From: CBDDHT01 sp965227905
GTDB lineage: Bacteria; Pseudomonadota; Alphaproteobacteria; Rhizobiales; Methyloligellaceae
Assembly: GCA_965227905.1 (NCBI GenBank)
Contig: OZ245780.1
Coordinates: 3,844,001-3,908,000 of the forward strand
Length of the DNA stretch: 64,000 bases
Reading direction: 5' to 3'
A program made the translations under genes and the position numbers. Each line of letters starts with the position of its first letter. The first letter of the stretch is position 1. Of this stretch, positions 27,601-35,702 are shown in pieces. Under the pieces are notes generated by a model that was given only the letters and a program-made list of their open reading frames with translations, was not told the DNA's origin and made no database searches.

Positions 27601-28119
27601 CCGCGTTTGCGCTGCAGCAAGTTTCAGATAGGTCCTGCCGGCCAGGGCATCGTTTTTCGACGCCACCTTGCCGAGAATCGCCAAAGCGGCCTTGAACCGT
27701 TCGATAGCGTTCGCGTCCTGCCTCATGGCGAAATAGGTCGAACCGATATTGATTTCCCCAATCGCAACCGAGCGGTCGTTCCTTCCACGGGCCTGGCGCA
27801 GAATTTTCTGCGCACGCTTGGCGACCAGAAGCGATTTTTCGAAATTGCCGGATTTTTTCAGGACGGACGCCTGCAACCGCAAGATGGCCAGGTTTGCCTG
27901 ATGATTTTCGCCGATCGATGATCTGATAATGCGCGAGGCTTCCTCAAGCTTCCCGAGTGCCTGCTGATGCTTGCCCTTTTTCAAGAGTTCGAGCGCCAAC
28001 TGATACGCCCGAGCAGCATCTCGCGGCACCTGGCCAAATGCGGGTGTAACAGCGGCGACTGCCACCGCAACAAAAATAGCCATAAGAAAGCTCTGCACAT
28101 GGACCTTCAAAGAATTCAT
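24634..28119 (-). CDS. Exported TPR-CHAT protease-like protein
   Basis: A 1161-residue paralog of the convergent neighbour. It has a signal peptide (cleavage near AFGQVP), about ten TPRs over residues 40-560, a coiled linker (about 600-720) and a C-terminal CHAT domain (about 732-1160) with His1012 (VHFATHG) and Cys1063 (VLSACNTAAG). The dyad spacing is 51 residues, exactly as in the paralog. The CHAT sequence is strongly conserved between the two (for example the shared IPPLPDTADEL and SEVAQLKLNADWVV), while the TPRs diverge. It lacks the Sel1 tail. No sensor or partner gene is directly linked. Confidence 0.88.
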   Translation of the reverse strand: MNSLKVHVQSFLMAIFVAVAVAAVTPAFGQVPRDAARAYQLALELLKKGKHQQALGKLEEASRIIRSSIGENHQANLAILRLQASVLKKSGNFEKSLLVAKRAQKILRQARGRNDRSVAIGEINIGSTYFAMRQDANAIERFKAALAILGKVASKNDALAGRTYLKLAAAQTRRALFIDAERSAKRALAIHEAAYSKTDPNIGEALNTLGVIYDRMNRHDDAIRQFARQISILERARGAHDGGLVPPLGNMANLYHSLGNYERADELQMRAIQIAKTAYGENSVQYAVNLQNSSSILMNQGRLADAEQAAALAIRIYRSTNAAPANIATSAATLGRVYFVQGRLEKAEAQFLLSLAVAEKHLDASHVDHARYLHGLAITYNSMGKLELGERFLRRALAKFEEADARPNDSVANALRNLGLNLSAQNRRDEARTFLARALQMWRQVPNARPDRLASALQSLGSLQVGDDDAVRYHQEALQVARKAYRSPHPSILFALSGLGEAYERMGDLQSAEVQLREALGIAEQLYGSKHPRTADIYKSLAHTLVRAGNPKKALPFARKAVGVIKQDPGKRALGQHAENIRFEEKPGLSYPTSFELLISTISALGGKSEPADLALGEAFEAAQSYGTSSTAAAVSQMAARFGAGDGALAARIREGQDLLSQRLAAEKALQDARSAAQADQNKTAIQNLRRRVGELTGRIDQNRRLIGAEFPEYAELIKAATLKIADTQALLGEDDALLYYFSGIRNLYVWAVTRDAVQWRRVGRPRAYFEEQISVLRKSLDPTNFGGTDNRGLTREQVCRGLARLDQPCEAYDTDLARAHRLYVDLIGPVADAVEGKRHLVVVPSGPLTGLPFHMLVAAPPPNSGALEDRFKQAEWLIRRHAVTVLPSVSSLRALRVSERKGRAKRPFVGFGNPDFFTPQDQSRPGARTRTVQATRGYSAYFRGRLADVEFLSGRIPPLPDTADELKAVGRVFKARKSEIILGRQASETVIKKMSRGGNLDDYRIVHFATHGLIAGELEGLGEPALALSLPSKATENDDGLLTASEVAQLKLNADWVVLSACNTAAGEKPGAEAFSGLARAFFYSGTRALLVSHWPVISEAAVKLTTVAFSEMKSNPTIGRAEALRRSMLALIEKGAPYQRHPAYWAPFVVVGEGAGSVK

Positions 28120-28325
28120 CTTGAGGACACCCGATTTACAGAAGATTCTCCGGATACTCTGATTGCCTACTCTCTACGATATCCTGGACTGAGGACATGG
28201 CCAAGATCAGCCCACATTCAATGTCGACACGCCGATCGAACCGCCAGCCATGCATGTTCACCCCTGTTAAAGCGCAGGCGGACAGCGGTTGAGCGCATTC
28301 ATCAATCATGTTCTGTGCTTCTTGC

Positions 28326-28793
28326 ATGAACACCGACACAGTAACCGTTCGCCTCGCCGAGCGTGACGACCTTGCAGAAATCGTTCATCTCCTTTGGGAT
28401 GACGACTTGGGCAATCGTCGTGAGAACCTCTCCGAAACTGCGATGGAGTCTTATCGATCGGCATTCGATGACATTTCCGAGGACGCGAACAGTGCACTGC
28501 TCGTTGCAGTGGACAGCGGCAGGATCATAGGCTGCCTTCAACTGACAATAATCTCAGGTTTGTCCTACCAAGGCATTCGCCGCTGCCTGATCGAAGACGT
28601 CCGCATTGCCAAAAATGAAAGAGGACGCGGCGTCGGAGCGCGACTCATGGATAAGGCCGAAGCGTTGGCCGTCTCCCGAGGCTGCAAACTTATGGAACTC
28701 TTCGTGCACTCCGACCGTCTTCCGGCCCACCGGTTCTATGAGCGCCAGGGCTATGGCGGCCATCATCTCGGCTTCCGAAAAACGGTCGGCTAG
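28326..28793 (+). CDS. GNAT-family N-acetyltransferase
   Basis: A 155-residue acetyltransferase. Motif A reads VRIAKNERGRGVGARLMDKAEALA (CoA pyrophosphate loop RGRGVG); motif B reads FYERQGY near the C-terminus. The N-terminus VTVRLAERDDLAEIV is typical. The substrate cannot be inferred; this short form is often an amine or antibiotic acetyltransferase. ATG 28326 (MNTDT) is preferred over an in-frame ATG six codons earlier. It sits between two minus-strand exported genes and is probably transcribed alone. Confidence 0.85.
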   Translation: MNTDTVTVRLAERDDLAEIVHLLWDDDLGNRRENLSETAMESYRSAFDDISEDANSALLVAVDSGRIIGCLQLTIISGLSYQGIRRCLIEDVRIAKNERGRGVGARLMDKAEALAVSRGCKLMELFVHSDRLPAHRFYERQGYGGHHLGFRKTVG

Positions 28794-28812
28794 AGCCGAG
28801 AGCCCCCGTCGG

Positions 28813-29733
28813 TCACCACATCTGTTCGGACAGTGCCATGTGTCTATTGCGCGGCGTCAGCGTTCTGAGCATTGCGGAAGCCGAGCGGCTCTCAATGGCA
28901 AAACCATCGCACTGACCATTCTCGTAGCTCCCGACAGCCGCGCCGCTGGCGTTCACCACCAGTGGGCTATACGTAATCCCATTGTTGCGCATGTACCTGT
29001 CGACAGCTGCCTTGCCCTGCGAACGCCCGACCACGCAGAGCGTCGCGCCGTCCAACTCCGTCGCGCGTCTGACACCGAGATTCTTTTTGACGATGATCAC
29101 CCAGGGGCCGCTGCCCTGTTGCGGTGTCTGGCCGCTGTTCACAGCGTTCTTGCGTGTGCATCGACCGCCGGAATAGACGTATCCCGACGGACAGGTCGGT
29201 GTCGGTGCCGCCGCGGTAGCCCGGACGCAGTTGTTGCCGGAGAGCACAAAACCTGATGGACATGTGGGTTGGACATTGACCGGGTTGTTCGGCGCTGGAT
29301 TGCTCGTCGCAACATCGTCGCCCTCACCCACATATGTCAGCACGAAGGTAAAGCTTCGGGTCGAAACCTGCCGGCAGTTTCCGTCGAGTTCCGGTATCCG
29401 ACCGGAGAGACGGATCCTATTGTTTTTCATACTGCCGCGGACACTGAACGGAACGGTTCCGCAGTCGGGCGTGAAAACCCTTGCCGTACCGCGAGGCGCA
29501 TCATTGTCGACCGTGCCCTCGAACCAGAGTGTTCCCCGTCGCACGCCCATCGGCTTCAAGCCCGATCGCGGCGAACGATATTTTATGGTCAGGGCACCGC
29601 TTTCGCATATCGTGGCATCCAGATCGGAGCCGTTATACTCGTAGACATCAACCCAACAGCTGCCAGCCTCGGCACGAGGCGCAAAGACGCTCACCGCGAC
29701 GAAAGCCGCGGCCAGAAAGAACGGCAGTTTCAT
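28813..29733 (-). CDS. Exported protein with cysteine motifs and C-terminal half amino-acid-binding (AapJ-like) lobe
   Basis: A 306-residue exported protein (signal ends near AEAGSC). An N-terminal beta-rich domain (about residues 25-145) is followed by two CPSGxxxxGxxCxR motifs (CPSGFVLSGNNCVRA, CPSGYVYSGGRCTRK). The final 95 residues form the AapJ lobe-2-like domain (VIIVKKNLGVRRATELDGATLC...YMRNNGI...YENGQCDGFAIE). Lobe 1 is absent. The start ATG 29733 has GGGAGAGAG upstream. The domain is shared with the genes at 9694-10815 and 37413-37916. It could sense amino acids or related ligands, but half a lobe cannot close on a ligand in the usual way. Confidence 0.75.
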   Translation of the reverse strand: MKLPFFLAAAFVAVSVFAPRAEAGSCWVDVYEYNGSDLDATICESGALTIKYRSPRSGLKPMGVRRGTLWFEGTVDNDAPRGTARVFTPDCGTVPFSVRGSMKNNRIRLSGRIPELDGNCRQVSTRSFTFVLTYVGEGDDVATSNPAPNNPVNVQPTCPSGFVLSGNNCVRATAAAPTPTCPSGYVYSGGRCTRKNAVNSGQTPQQGSGPWVIIVKKNLGVRRATELDGATLCVVGRSQGKAAVDRYMRNNGITYSPLVVNASGAAVGSYENGQCDGFAIESRSASAMLRTLTPRNRHMALSEQMW

Positions 29734-30008
29734 GAGATCTCTCTCCCAGATTATCTCAGCCCCCACCACACACTAGACCATTCTCATCAGATTTGAAGTC
29801 ATTTGGACAATCCAGCCTGTAAAGAAAACCACGTGACAGCGGTTGTCTGGGATGAGGACTGATGCGGTCATTACCGGTTTTCCCCACTTCTGTTGCCTGA
29901 TGGCACCAGTCCAGAGAATTCCAGACCGTATCAGTGCAAAGGCACCGCCGCTATCGGTACGACCGCCTATTATTTTCACAAGGCGAATCGCAGACGGAGG
30001 CTGGCACG

Positions 30009-31136
30009 ATGCACGTCCGACCGATCGGTACCACCGTGGTAGCAATGGTCCTTTATCTGGTTTTGGCGGCACCTTCGGATGCGCAGGAGGCAAGCACACT
30101 ACAAGATAAAAAGGCGACATTCAGCTTCGGTGCCGGAACGGCAATCCTGACACTCCCGGATGTGCCGTCATTTGTTTCGCTAGCTGGTGTCACAGTGCCA
30201 TCTTCATTTCAGACCGGCACCTTTGCACTATCCGATGGGTTCGATGACGAGGTCGGCGCAAATATCAGCGCATCGCTCAATCTGCCGCTGACAGACAGCA
30301 ATAAGGCAATTGCGCTCAGTGGATTCTGGTCGACGATCGAGGTTAAGACAACGTCGACCTGTCTCGATGGCGACTTCAACAATCTGTGCATGTTCGCCCC
30401 CCTTGTCGACAATCCCAACACCGCGCAACGCAGTCTGACCGCCGCCATCGGTGAGACGATCACGACGACGACGAAACGAGAGGTCGACCATTGGGGCGCA
30501 TCCGTTGAAGCCCTATGGCAACGCCCCTCGGACATAGCAGGCGTGACACGAACACCGCCTCGGCGGCACCTCGCTCTCGGCGCCGATATACGAGGCATCC
30601 AACAGGATCTCGACGTCGAGATCATCAACACGCGGCCAGGCTTCACCCCTGCCACATATGATGAGAGACTCGATACGACATACTACGGCATTTATGCCTC
30701 CTGGGGACGAGACTACACGCTCCCTTTCTTCGGGCAGATCACACGGGGATTGGGCTTGCAATCTTCGTTCAAGGTTCGCGGCGGCCTCTACTATGCCAAG
30801 ACCGACTATGAAGGATCACTCGTGGATGGGACATCGGCATTGCAACAGGCAACCGGCGCTCTTTCGCTCTCACGCGACGATGCAGCCTTTATTGGCGGAT
30901 TGGTACTGGAGACGACGAAACGAATTGGGAAACGCGCGGCCCTGACCCTCAAGAGCGAGTATGACTACTACTCCTATGTTCCGGCCATGGTCTACAATCA
31001 GGTCGACGCTTCCAATCTTGGCGTGACAGCGATCGGCGGCCAGTCCGGCACTGTCATCAAAGATGACGACGCATTCTCAGCGCGCTCGACATTGCGCTTC
31101 ACAGTCGGGCTTGGACCTGACGAACTGCATCGTTGA
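30009..31136 (+). CDS. Exported protein, probable outer-membrane beta-barrel
   Basis: A 375-residue protein with a signal peptide (cleavage near PSDAQE). The mature sequence alternates polar and hydrophobic residues in strands with aromatic ends (YYGIYASWGRDYTLPFF, LQSSFKVRGGLYYAKTDY, LTLKSEYDYYSYV), as in outer-membrane barrels. It ends in RSTLRFTVGLG plus a short tail, without the usual terminal Phe. No porin or transporter family was recognised. ATG 30009 has GGAGG eight bases upstream. It is divergent from the half-lobe gene, with 275 bp between starts. Confidence 0.65.
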   Translation: MHVRPIGTTVVAMVLYLVLAAPSDAQEASTLQDKKATFSFGAGTAILTLPDVPSFVSLAGVTVPSSFQTGTFALSDGFDDEVGANISASLNLPLTDSNKAIALSGFWSTIEVKTTSTCLDGDFNNLCMFAPLVDNPNTAQRSLTAAIGETITTTTKREVDHWGASVEALWQRPSDIAGVTRTPPRRHLALGADIRGIQQDLDVEIINTRPGFTPATYDERLDTTYYGIYASWGRDYTLPFFGQITRGLGLQSSFKVRGGLYYAKTDYEGSLVDGTSALQQATGALSLSRDDAAFIGGLVLETTKRIGKRAALTLKSEYDYYSYVPAMVYNQVDASNLGVTAIGGQSGTVIKDDDAFSARSTLRFTVGLGPDELHR

Positions 31137-31199
31137 GCCAAGGCAGGCCGATCGGACCGCTCGAATTTTTCCGTTGGATCGTCGCAGGTCGGAACGGCT

Positions 31200-31478
31200 C
31201 TAGATTGCGATGCCCAGGGCAAGGACGCCAACGACAGCCATGAGCTGCAGGAACGCAATCGCGTAGAGAATGGTCTTGAACGGCTGCTTCTGTGTCTTGT
31301 GACGCAATTGCCGCGACGCAACGATCGCCCCTATCGAACCACCAACGGCTGCCAGTCCCAACAGGGTGCTTTCCGGCACGCGCCATCGGTCGCTGCTCGC
31401 GCAATATTTATCCCAGGCGAAGGCGGCAAATCCCGCGACATTGATCGCAGCCAGGTAGATGAGGATGGCAAATAGCAT
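31200..31478 (-). CDS. DUF1294 small membrane protein
   Basis: A 92-residue inner-membrane protein with three or four hydrophobic segments. It matches the DUF1294 pattern: AFAWDKYCA near the first helix, WRVPESTLLGLAAVGGSIGAI in the middle, and SRQLRHKTQKQPF before the last helix. Function is unknown. ATG 31478 starts at the first helix; the frame is open 55 codons upstream, but that part overlaps the divergent gene's promoter and start and looks non-coding. Confidence 0.8.
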   Translation of the reverse strand: MLFAILIYLAAINVAGFAAFAWDKYCASSDRWRVPESTLLGLAAVGGSIGAIVASRQLRHKTQKQPFKTILYAIAFLQLMAVVGVLALGIAI

Positions 31479-31614
31479 TTTTCGAACCGAAAGATTGATG
31501 CACAAACGCAGGTTGATTTTCCTGGTTGAGGCTATAGTCCATCGCGAAACGATCGGCAAAGCGGCAACCGGATCGATCGGCTGACTTTTTATCGACGCAG
31601 CGAAAGCGGCAACC

Positions 31615-32205
31615 ATGCGCGAATTGGCAATTCTGACATTCACGACACTCGACGGCGTGATGCAGGCACCGTCTCAACCGGAAGAAGATTTTTCCGGCGA
31701 CTTCAAACATGGCGGCTGGGCCCGGCCCTTTTGGGACGAGGTCATGGAACAAGTCAATGAGGTGGCGATGGCAGAGCCTTACGATCTCCTGTTGGGAAGA
31801 AAAACCTACGAACTCTTTGCACCCCATTTTTCGACCGCTGACGATCGCGAAGCCGGCCCTCTGAACAAGGCTCGTAAATACGTTTTGACGAATTCACTGA
31901 AGGCCCTCGATTGGAACAACGCGGTCCCTGTTTCCGGCGACATTGCTGAACAGGTGACCAAGCTCAAATCGCAGGAAGGCCCTTTGTTGCAGGTGCATGG
32001 CAGTTGGCAACTGATCCAGACGCTGCTCGCAAACGATCTCATCGATGAATTCAGGCTGTGGACGTTTCCGGTGGTGGTTGGTTCGGGTAAACGTCTATTC
32101 AGCGAAGCCCTCGATAATAGACAGTTGAGACTTGTCCAATCGAAAACCACATCAAACGGTGTTGTAATGGGCATCTATCGCCGCGATAAGCCAACCAACG
32201 CTTGA
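31615..32205 (+). CDS. Dihydrofolate reductase-fold (RibD C-terminal-like) protein
   Basis: A 196-residue protein of the DHFR/RibD-C superfamily. It has the N-terminal LTFTTLDGVMQAP, the LLGRKTYELFAPH loop that binds NADPH, an adenine-site segment (KYVLTNSLK), LLQVHGSWQLIQTLL, and the terminal EFRLWTFPVVVGSGKRLF. These stand-alone homologs are common; the physiological substrate is unknown, and it is not a true folate reductase. The GGCT-like gene follows 54 bp downstream on the same strand, so the two are probably co-transcribed. Confidence 0.87.
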   Translation: MRELAILTFTTLDGVMQAPSQPEEDFSGDFKHGGWARPFWDEVMEQVNEVAMAEPYDLLLGRKTYELFAPHFSTADDREAGPLNKARKYVLTNSLKALDWNNAVPVSGDIAEQVTKLKSQEGPLLQVHGSWQLIQTLLANDLIDEFRLWTFPVVVGSGKRLFSEALDNRQLRLVQSKTTSNGVVMGIYRRDKPTNA

Positions 32206-32259
32206 TACGCATTGGCGTCACAACTGCGGACCGTTTCCGACAAGGCGGAGGCATACGAG

Positions 32260-32607
32260 ATGACGAACGAAAAGCCGACGGCGAATACACGTCTGGCAAT
32301 CTATGGGAGCCTTGCACCGGGACAGGCCAACCACAATCAACTCGCAGAGCTGCAGGGCGATTGGCGACAGGGCACGGTCCGTGGACGGCTGGTCGAAGCC
32401 GGTTGGGGCGCAACAATCGGCTATCCTGGATTAATCCTCGAGCCGTCGGGAGAGATCATCGACGTTCACTTGTTCGAGTCGCCGGATCTTCCCGGACATT
32501 GGTCCCGCCTCGATGCCTTCGAAGGCACTGGCTATCGAAGGGTGATCACGCAGGTCTCCACAATCGATGGAGACCTGGATGCATCGATCTACGCAATCGA
32601 TGCCTGA
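32260..32607 (+). CDS. Gamma-glutamylcyclotransferase-like protein
   Basis: A 115-residue AIG2/GGCT-fold protein. The substrate loop is AIYGSLAPGQANH and the catalytic Glu is in LDAFEGTGYRR. Members release 5-oxoproline from gamma-glutamyl amines. ATG 32260 has GGAGG eight bases upstream, which decides it over a TTG 16 codons earlier. The short size is typical of bacterial members. It is convergent with the caspase gene, 36 bp away. Confidence 0.85.
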   Translation: MTNEKPTANTRLAIYGSLAPGQANHNQLAELQGDWRQGTVRGRLVEAGWGATIGYPGLILEPSGEIIDVHLFESPDLPGHWSRLDAFEGTGYRRVITQVSTIDGDLDASIYAIDA

Positions 32608-32643
32608 GCATGAGCAAGATCTCGATACATCTTGCGGCTCGCG

Positions 32644-34197
32644 CTACCGGGCACCAAGTCGCCGCAGTCTTTGTCTGACATCACCGGCATGCGCTCCATT
32701 CGGGAAGCGCCTTAGATAGCCGCGATAGGCACTGATGGTGCCCGTGTTCACTGCGTCGCTCCAAGTGGCATATTCACCTCTGGTATCTGGACTTGGCATT
32801 CCCGTACTCATGCCGAGCAGGCGCAGCCTTAACTGGACATCAATGGCGTGAGCCCCATGCGGGAACCGTCTGAGATAGTCGCGATACGCAGCAGCGGTGT
32901 TTTCGTTTACCGCTTCACTCCAGGTTGCGTATTCGCTGCGGCGATCGGATGGAACCGGCGTTGAACCGAACCTGACGACGGCGTTCTGCCCCGTGGATCC
33001 GAGCCGGCGCAACCTCTCTCTGACATCAAAGGCATGGGCTCCGTTGGGGAATCGTCTGAGATAATCACGATAGGCTCCCACCGTGTTTTTGTTTACCGCA
33101 TCGCTCCACGTGGTGTATTCGCCGCGACGATCGCGCTTGGCCGGCCTCGGATCGACTCTAACGGCTTTCTGCCGTTTAGGCCGTTGCGGCCTTTGGACCT
33201 TCTTGGGTTCATTTCGTTTGCTGAGTTCTTTGAGCTCCGCGATCCGGGCTTTGGCAAAGGTTGCGTAGATGCTGTCTGGGAATTCATTCACGAAGGCCTG
33301 CAGAACGGCAACGCTTGTGACATCTTCAATCGCATTCCAGGCCTCAGCCGCCGCACTGACGGGCGGTCTTGGCTTTTCAGCCTTGGGCTCGACGACGACG
33401 GACCGCCCCGCCAAAAAGACATCGCCGATAACTTCGTTGTAGACGGCAGGCGTCTGTACGTGGCGCACGGTTCGAGCCAGAGCGCGCACTTCTCGCTTCA
33501 CCCGGCGTGTGAGTGTCGAGAGCTCCAGGTCCTTTTCCTTTAACAATGGCAATACCGTGCGCGTGAACACCGAGTTGGGATGGGCGTCATCATCGCTCAG
33601 ACGGTCCAAGGCGACTTGCCCCGCACCGGCGGAAAACAGAACCAGCGTTCCTTCGGGTGGATCCACACGCGCCAGGCCGCGGCCTCCGCCAATGGAACGT
33701 CCGCGCGAATTCTTGAAGGGATTGTTTCGGCAAGCGTCGAGAACGAGAAGACTGAGACGAGCGCCTCTGCTGCGAATGGTATCGACAATTCCATCGACGC
33801 GAATGGACTCCGACTTCAGTAGGTTTTTCTGGCCATCTCCGATCTTGGGTGCATCGGACGGCAGCAGATAGTTGAGGCCGCCGATCTGGACGCCATGACC
33901 GGCAAAAAAGAACGTGGCCGTGTCGCCAGGCGAGATGCGGTTGGCAAAATCCTGCAGTTTCAGGTTCAAAGCAAAACGGCCAAGATCGAGCCCGAGATCG
34001 ACGTCGAAGCCGAGAGTCTTGAGCGTCTTAGCCATTGCTTTGGCGTCGTTGCGTGCCTTCTTCAGCTGCTGCTGCGACCCAAGATTCACGTAAGAGTCGT
34101 TGCCCACCACAAGCGCCACACGCTTCGCTGTCGCCGATGCAGACAGCCCCATGACAAACAATCCGAAGAAAAGAACAAATCTAGTGAAATGGCCCAT
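32644..34197 (-). CDS. Exported caspase-fold (peptidase C14) protein with three C-terminal repeats
   Basis: A 517-residue protein with a signal peptide (cleavage near SATAKR) and a caspase p20-like domain over residues 25-265. The dyad is intact: His101 (FFFAGHGVQ) and Cys156 (LVLDACRNNPF). A linker with a helical WNAIEDVTSVAVLQAF unit and a basic Lys/Arg/Pro stretch follows. Then three repeats of about 45 residues start near residues 359, 421 and 474, each reading EY(T/A)TWS(D/E)AVN...AYR.YLRRFP.GAHA.DV. The start ATG 34197 is preceded by GGGGAGG. Bacterial caspase homologs usually cleave after basic residues; the substrate here is unknown. Confidence 0.87.
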   Translation of the reverse strand: MGHFTRFVLFFGLFVMGLSASATAKRVALVVGNDSYVNLGSQQQLKKARNDAKAMAKTLKTLGFDVDLGLDLGRFALNLKLQDFANRISPGDTATFFFAGHGVQIGGLNYLLPSDAPKIGDGQKNLLKSESIRVDGIVDTIRSRGARLSLLVLDACRNNPFKNSRGRSIGGGRGLARVDPPEGTLVLFSAGAGQVALDRLSDDDAHPNSVFTRTVLPLLKEKDLELSTLTRRVKREVRALARTVRHVQTPAVYNEVIGDVFLAGRSVVVEPKAEKPRPPVSAAAEAWNAIEDVTSVAVLQAFVNEFPDSIYATFAKARIAELKELSKRNEPKKVQRPQRPKRQKAVRVDPRPAKRDRRGEYTTWSDAVNKNTVGAYRDYLRRFPNGAHAFDVRERLRRLGSTGQNAVVRFGSTPVPSDRRSEYATWSEAVNENTAAAYRDYLRRFPHGAHAIDVQLRLRLLGMSTGMPSPDTRGEYATWSDAVNTGTISAYRGYLRRFPNGAHAGDVRQRLRRLGAR

Positions 34198-34595
34198 ACA
34201 ACCTCCCCAGACCTGACCCTGTATCAGATCGCCCGGTTCCACCGACGAGTATCATACAGCTAAACTGAACCGTTGCTGAACCAGCCGGATGCCTATTGTA
34301 AGGCTATCACGAGTTCGCAGACCTGTTATTCTGCTTGCGACAACGAGCCGACCCTTTCGACATTTCCGGTGCATAACAGTTAACCGATTTGGAGAGGCCG
34401 TGCGTGACAAAGTCACCATTAAACCGCCGTAAAAATGTCCAGTTTCAGAGAGTTACTGGGCTGTCTGAGGGAGAATCAGCCTTTTTGTCGCGCGCGAATT
34501 TACGCGTGCATCTCTAGACGTACTACAACCTTCGGTTCACAGTGGGCCTGCGGACGCCAGCCGCAGCCTTTGGCGCATTGGTAAGGACGTAAGTC
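34198..34595. other. Intergenic region between caspase and coiled-coil genes
   Basis: About 400 bp without a convincing gene. It should hold the divergent promoters of the two flanking genes. It is richer in A/T than the flanking coding DNA. An AAGGA ribosome site for the rightward gene lies at its end. No RNA gene, riboswitch or strong hairpin was recognised. Confidence 0.5.
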
Positions 34596-34982
34596 ATGAC
34601 TTCTCTTGTCGACCGCCTGCAGATCGAGATCCCCCAGCTTCTCAACCAAGCCGCGGCGGACGCTCAGGCACTGCAATCCGAGAGCGACCGGCTCAAGAGC
34701 GAGTCCAGCGAATTGCGCATTCAGTTGAACCAGGCAGTAAGCCATATTGAAGGCGTAGAGAGTGATCGCAATCAGCATCGCGCTGATGCGGAGGCTCTGA
34801 GGCAGCAGATGAACAAGGCGCTGTCATATATTCAGGCGCTCGAGCAGGAACGCGATCAACTCCAGGACGAAATCGTCAATCTGCGCCACCAGATGACTTC
34901 ATTCGGTCAGGCGCTGGACCGCATCCGGGCCGACAACGAAAATCTGGTGAAAATGCAGGCTGCGCCGCGACGGCAAGCTTAG
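34596..34982 (+). CDS. Small coiled-coil protein
   Basis: A 128-residue cytoplasmic protein that is almost entirely heptad-repeat helix (residues 8-118), for example QSESDRLKSESSELRIQLNQ and LEQERDQLQDEIVNLRHQM. There is no signal peptide, membrane segment or cysteine. An AAGGA site lies nine bases before ATG 34596. It might be a scaffold or a cell-division or regulatory coiled coil; no family was recognised. It is probably monocistronic. Confidence 0.65.
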   Translation: MTSLVDRLQIEIPQLLNQAAADAQALQSESDRLKSESSELRIQLNQAVSHIEGVESDRNQHRADAEALRQQMNKALSYIQALEQERDQLQDEIVNLRHQMTSFGQALDRIRADNENLVKMQAAPRRQA

Positions 34983-35110
34983 AAAGCGTCACTGCGATTG
35001 TCCGCAATGATGTCGAGACTTGCTGACATTCCTTAGCCATGAGACGTGGCGTCCAGGCTAGATATCCTCGGCCAGCTTGTTATCTCATGAAACCCGCTTT
35101 CGAATCCCAA

Positions 35111-35166
35111 ACCAAAAAACGACGCAGAGCCGCTGTTTGCCGGGGGCGGTGAAACAGCAGCTCTGC
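35111..35166 (-). terminator. Rho-independent terminator of the small Tyr/Gly-rich gene
   Basis: On the minus strand a long stem is formed by GCAGAGC and GCTGTTT on one side pairing with AAACAGC and GCTCTGC on the other (35124-35166, one C/A mismatch, GC-rich loop). It is followed by a run of six T (complement of 35113-35119). It lies 30 bp downstream of the gene ending at 35196. This is the clearest intrinsic terminator in the window. Confidence 0.85.
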
Positions 35167-35195
35167 GAACGTTGAACTGTCAGATGATGACAGGA

Positions 35196-35474
35196 TTAGT
35201 AGCCCTTGTGGCAAACCTGGTAGGGAACCTTCTTGTAGAAAGTCTTCCAGATCCACTTGTAGCCATAGCCGTAACCATAACCGTGATGAGTCCGGATCTT
35301 GATCTTCTTGCGGTAGGAAACGGTCTTGTACTTGGTGTGGCAGACCGGCTGGTATGTGTGGTGATAGGAGCTGGTGTAGTTGTAGTAGCCGGCCGAAGCG
35401 GTGTTGGCACCGAAGGACAGAGCCGTGGTTGCGATCGCGACTGCAGCGGCTGCTGAAAGAAGTACCTTTTTCAT
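35196..35474 (-). CDS. Small exported Tyr/His/Lys-rich protein
   Basis: A 92-residue protein starting at ATG 35474, with a textbook signal peptide (KKVLLSAAAAVAIATTALS, cleavage near ASAGYY). The mature 60-odd residues are dominated by Tyr, Lys, His and Gly, with a HGYGYGYGYKW stretch and two Cys (in QPVCHTKY and YQVCHKGY) that may form a disulfide. It resembles the small basic exported proteins common in Hyphomicrobiales; no function is known. A strong terminator follows. Confidence 0.75.
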   Translation of the reverse strand: MKKVLLSAAAAVAIATTALSFGANTASAGYYNYTSSYHHTYQPVCHTKYKTVSYRKKIKIRTHHGYGYGYGYKWIWKTFYKKVPYQVCHKGY

Positions 35475-35702
35475 CTCAAATTCTCCCGAAGCTTGAATTG
35501 TTCTAATGGCGGAGCGTTGCTCCTTACCGTTCACTATCCAAGAGATGGGTAGGGGATATGAGAAAGCGTGTGCGGCCCGTCACACCGCAACTTGATCAGG
35601 AATAATATTGTTATTTATCAATATGTTAAATCTACATAACATTGCTCAAAGCCCGTTGAGGCGACGGACTAATGACCTGCTGATGGCCTTTTCCAAGGAT
35701 AA

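Noticed and set aside
21011..28119. CRISPR type III-E (Craspase-like) association of TPR-CHAT proteins
   Set aside because: No CRISPR array, no gRAMP/Cas7-11 or other cas gene was seen, and both proteins have export signals.
32260..32607. GGCT-like gene as part of an amidoligase biosynthetic cluster
   Set aside because: It is 27 kb from the amidoligase and paired with a DHFR-fold gene; linkage is not supported.
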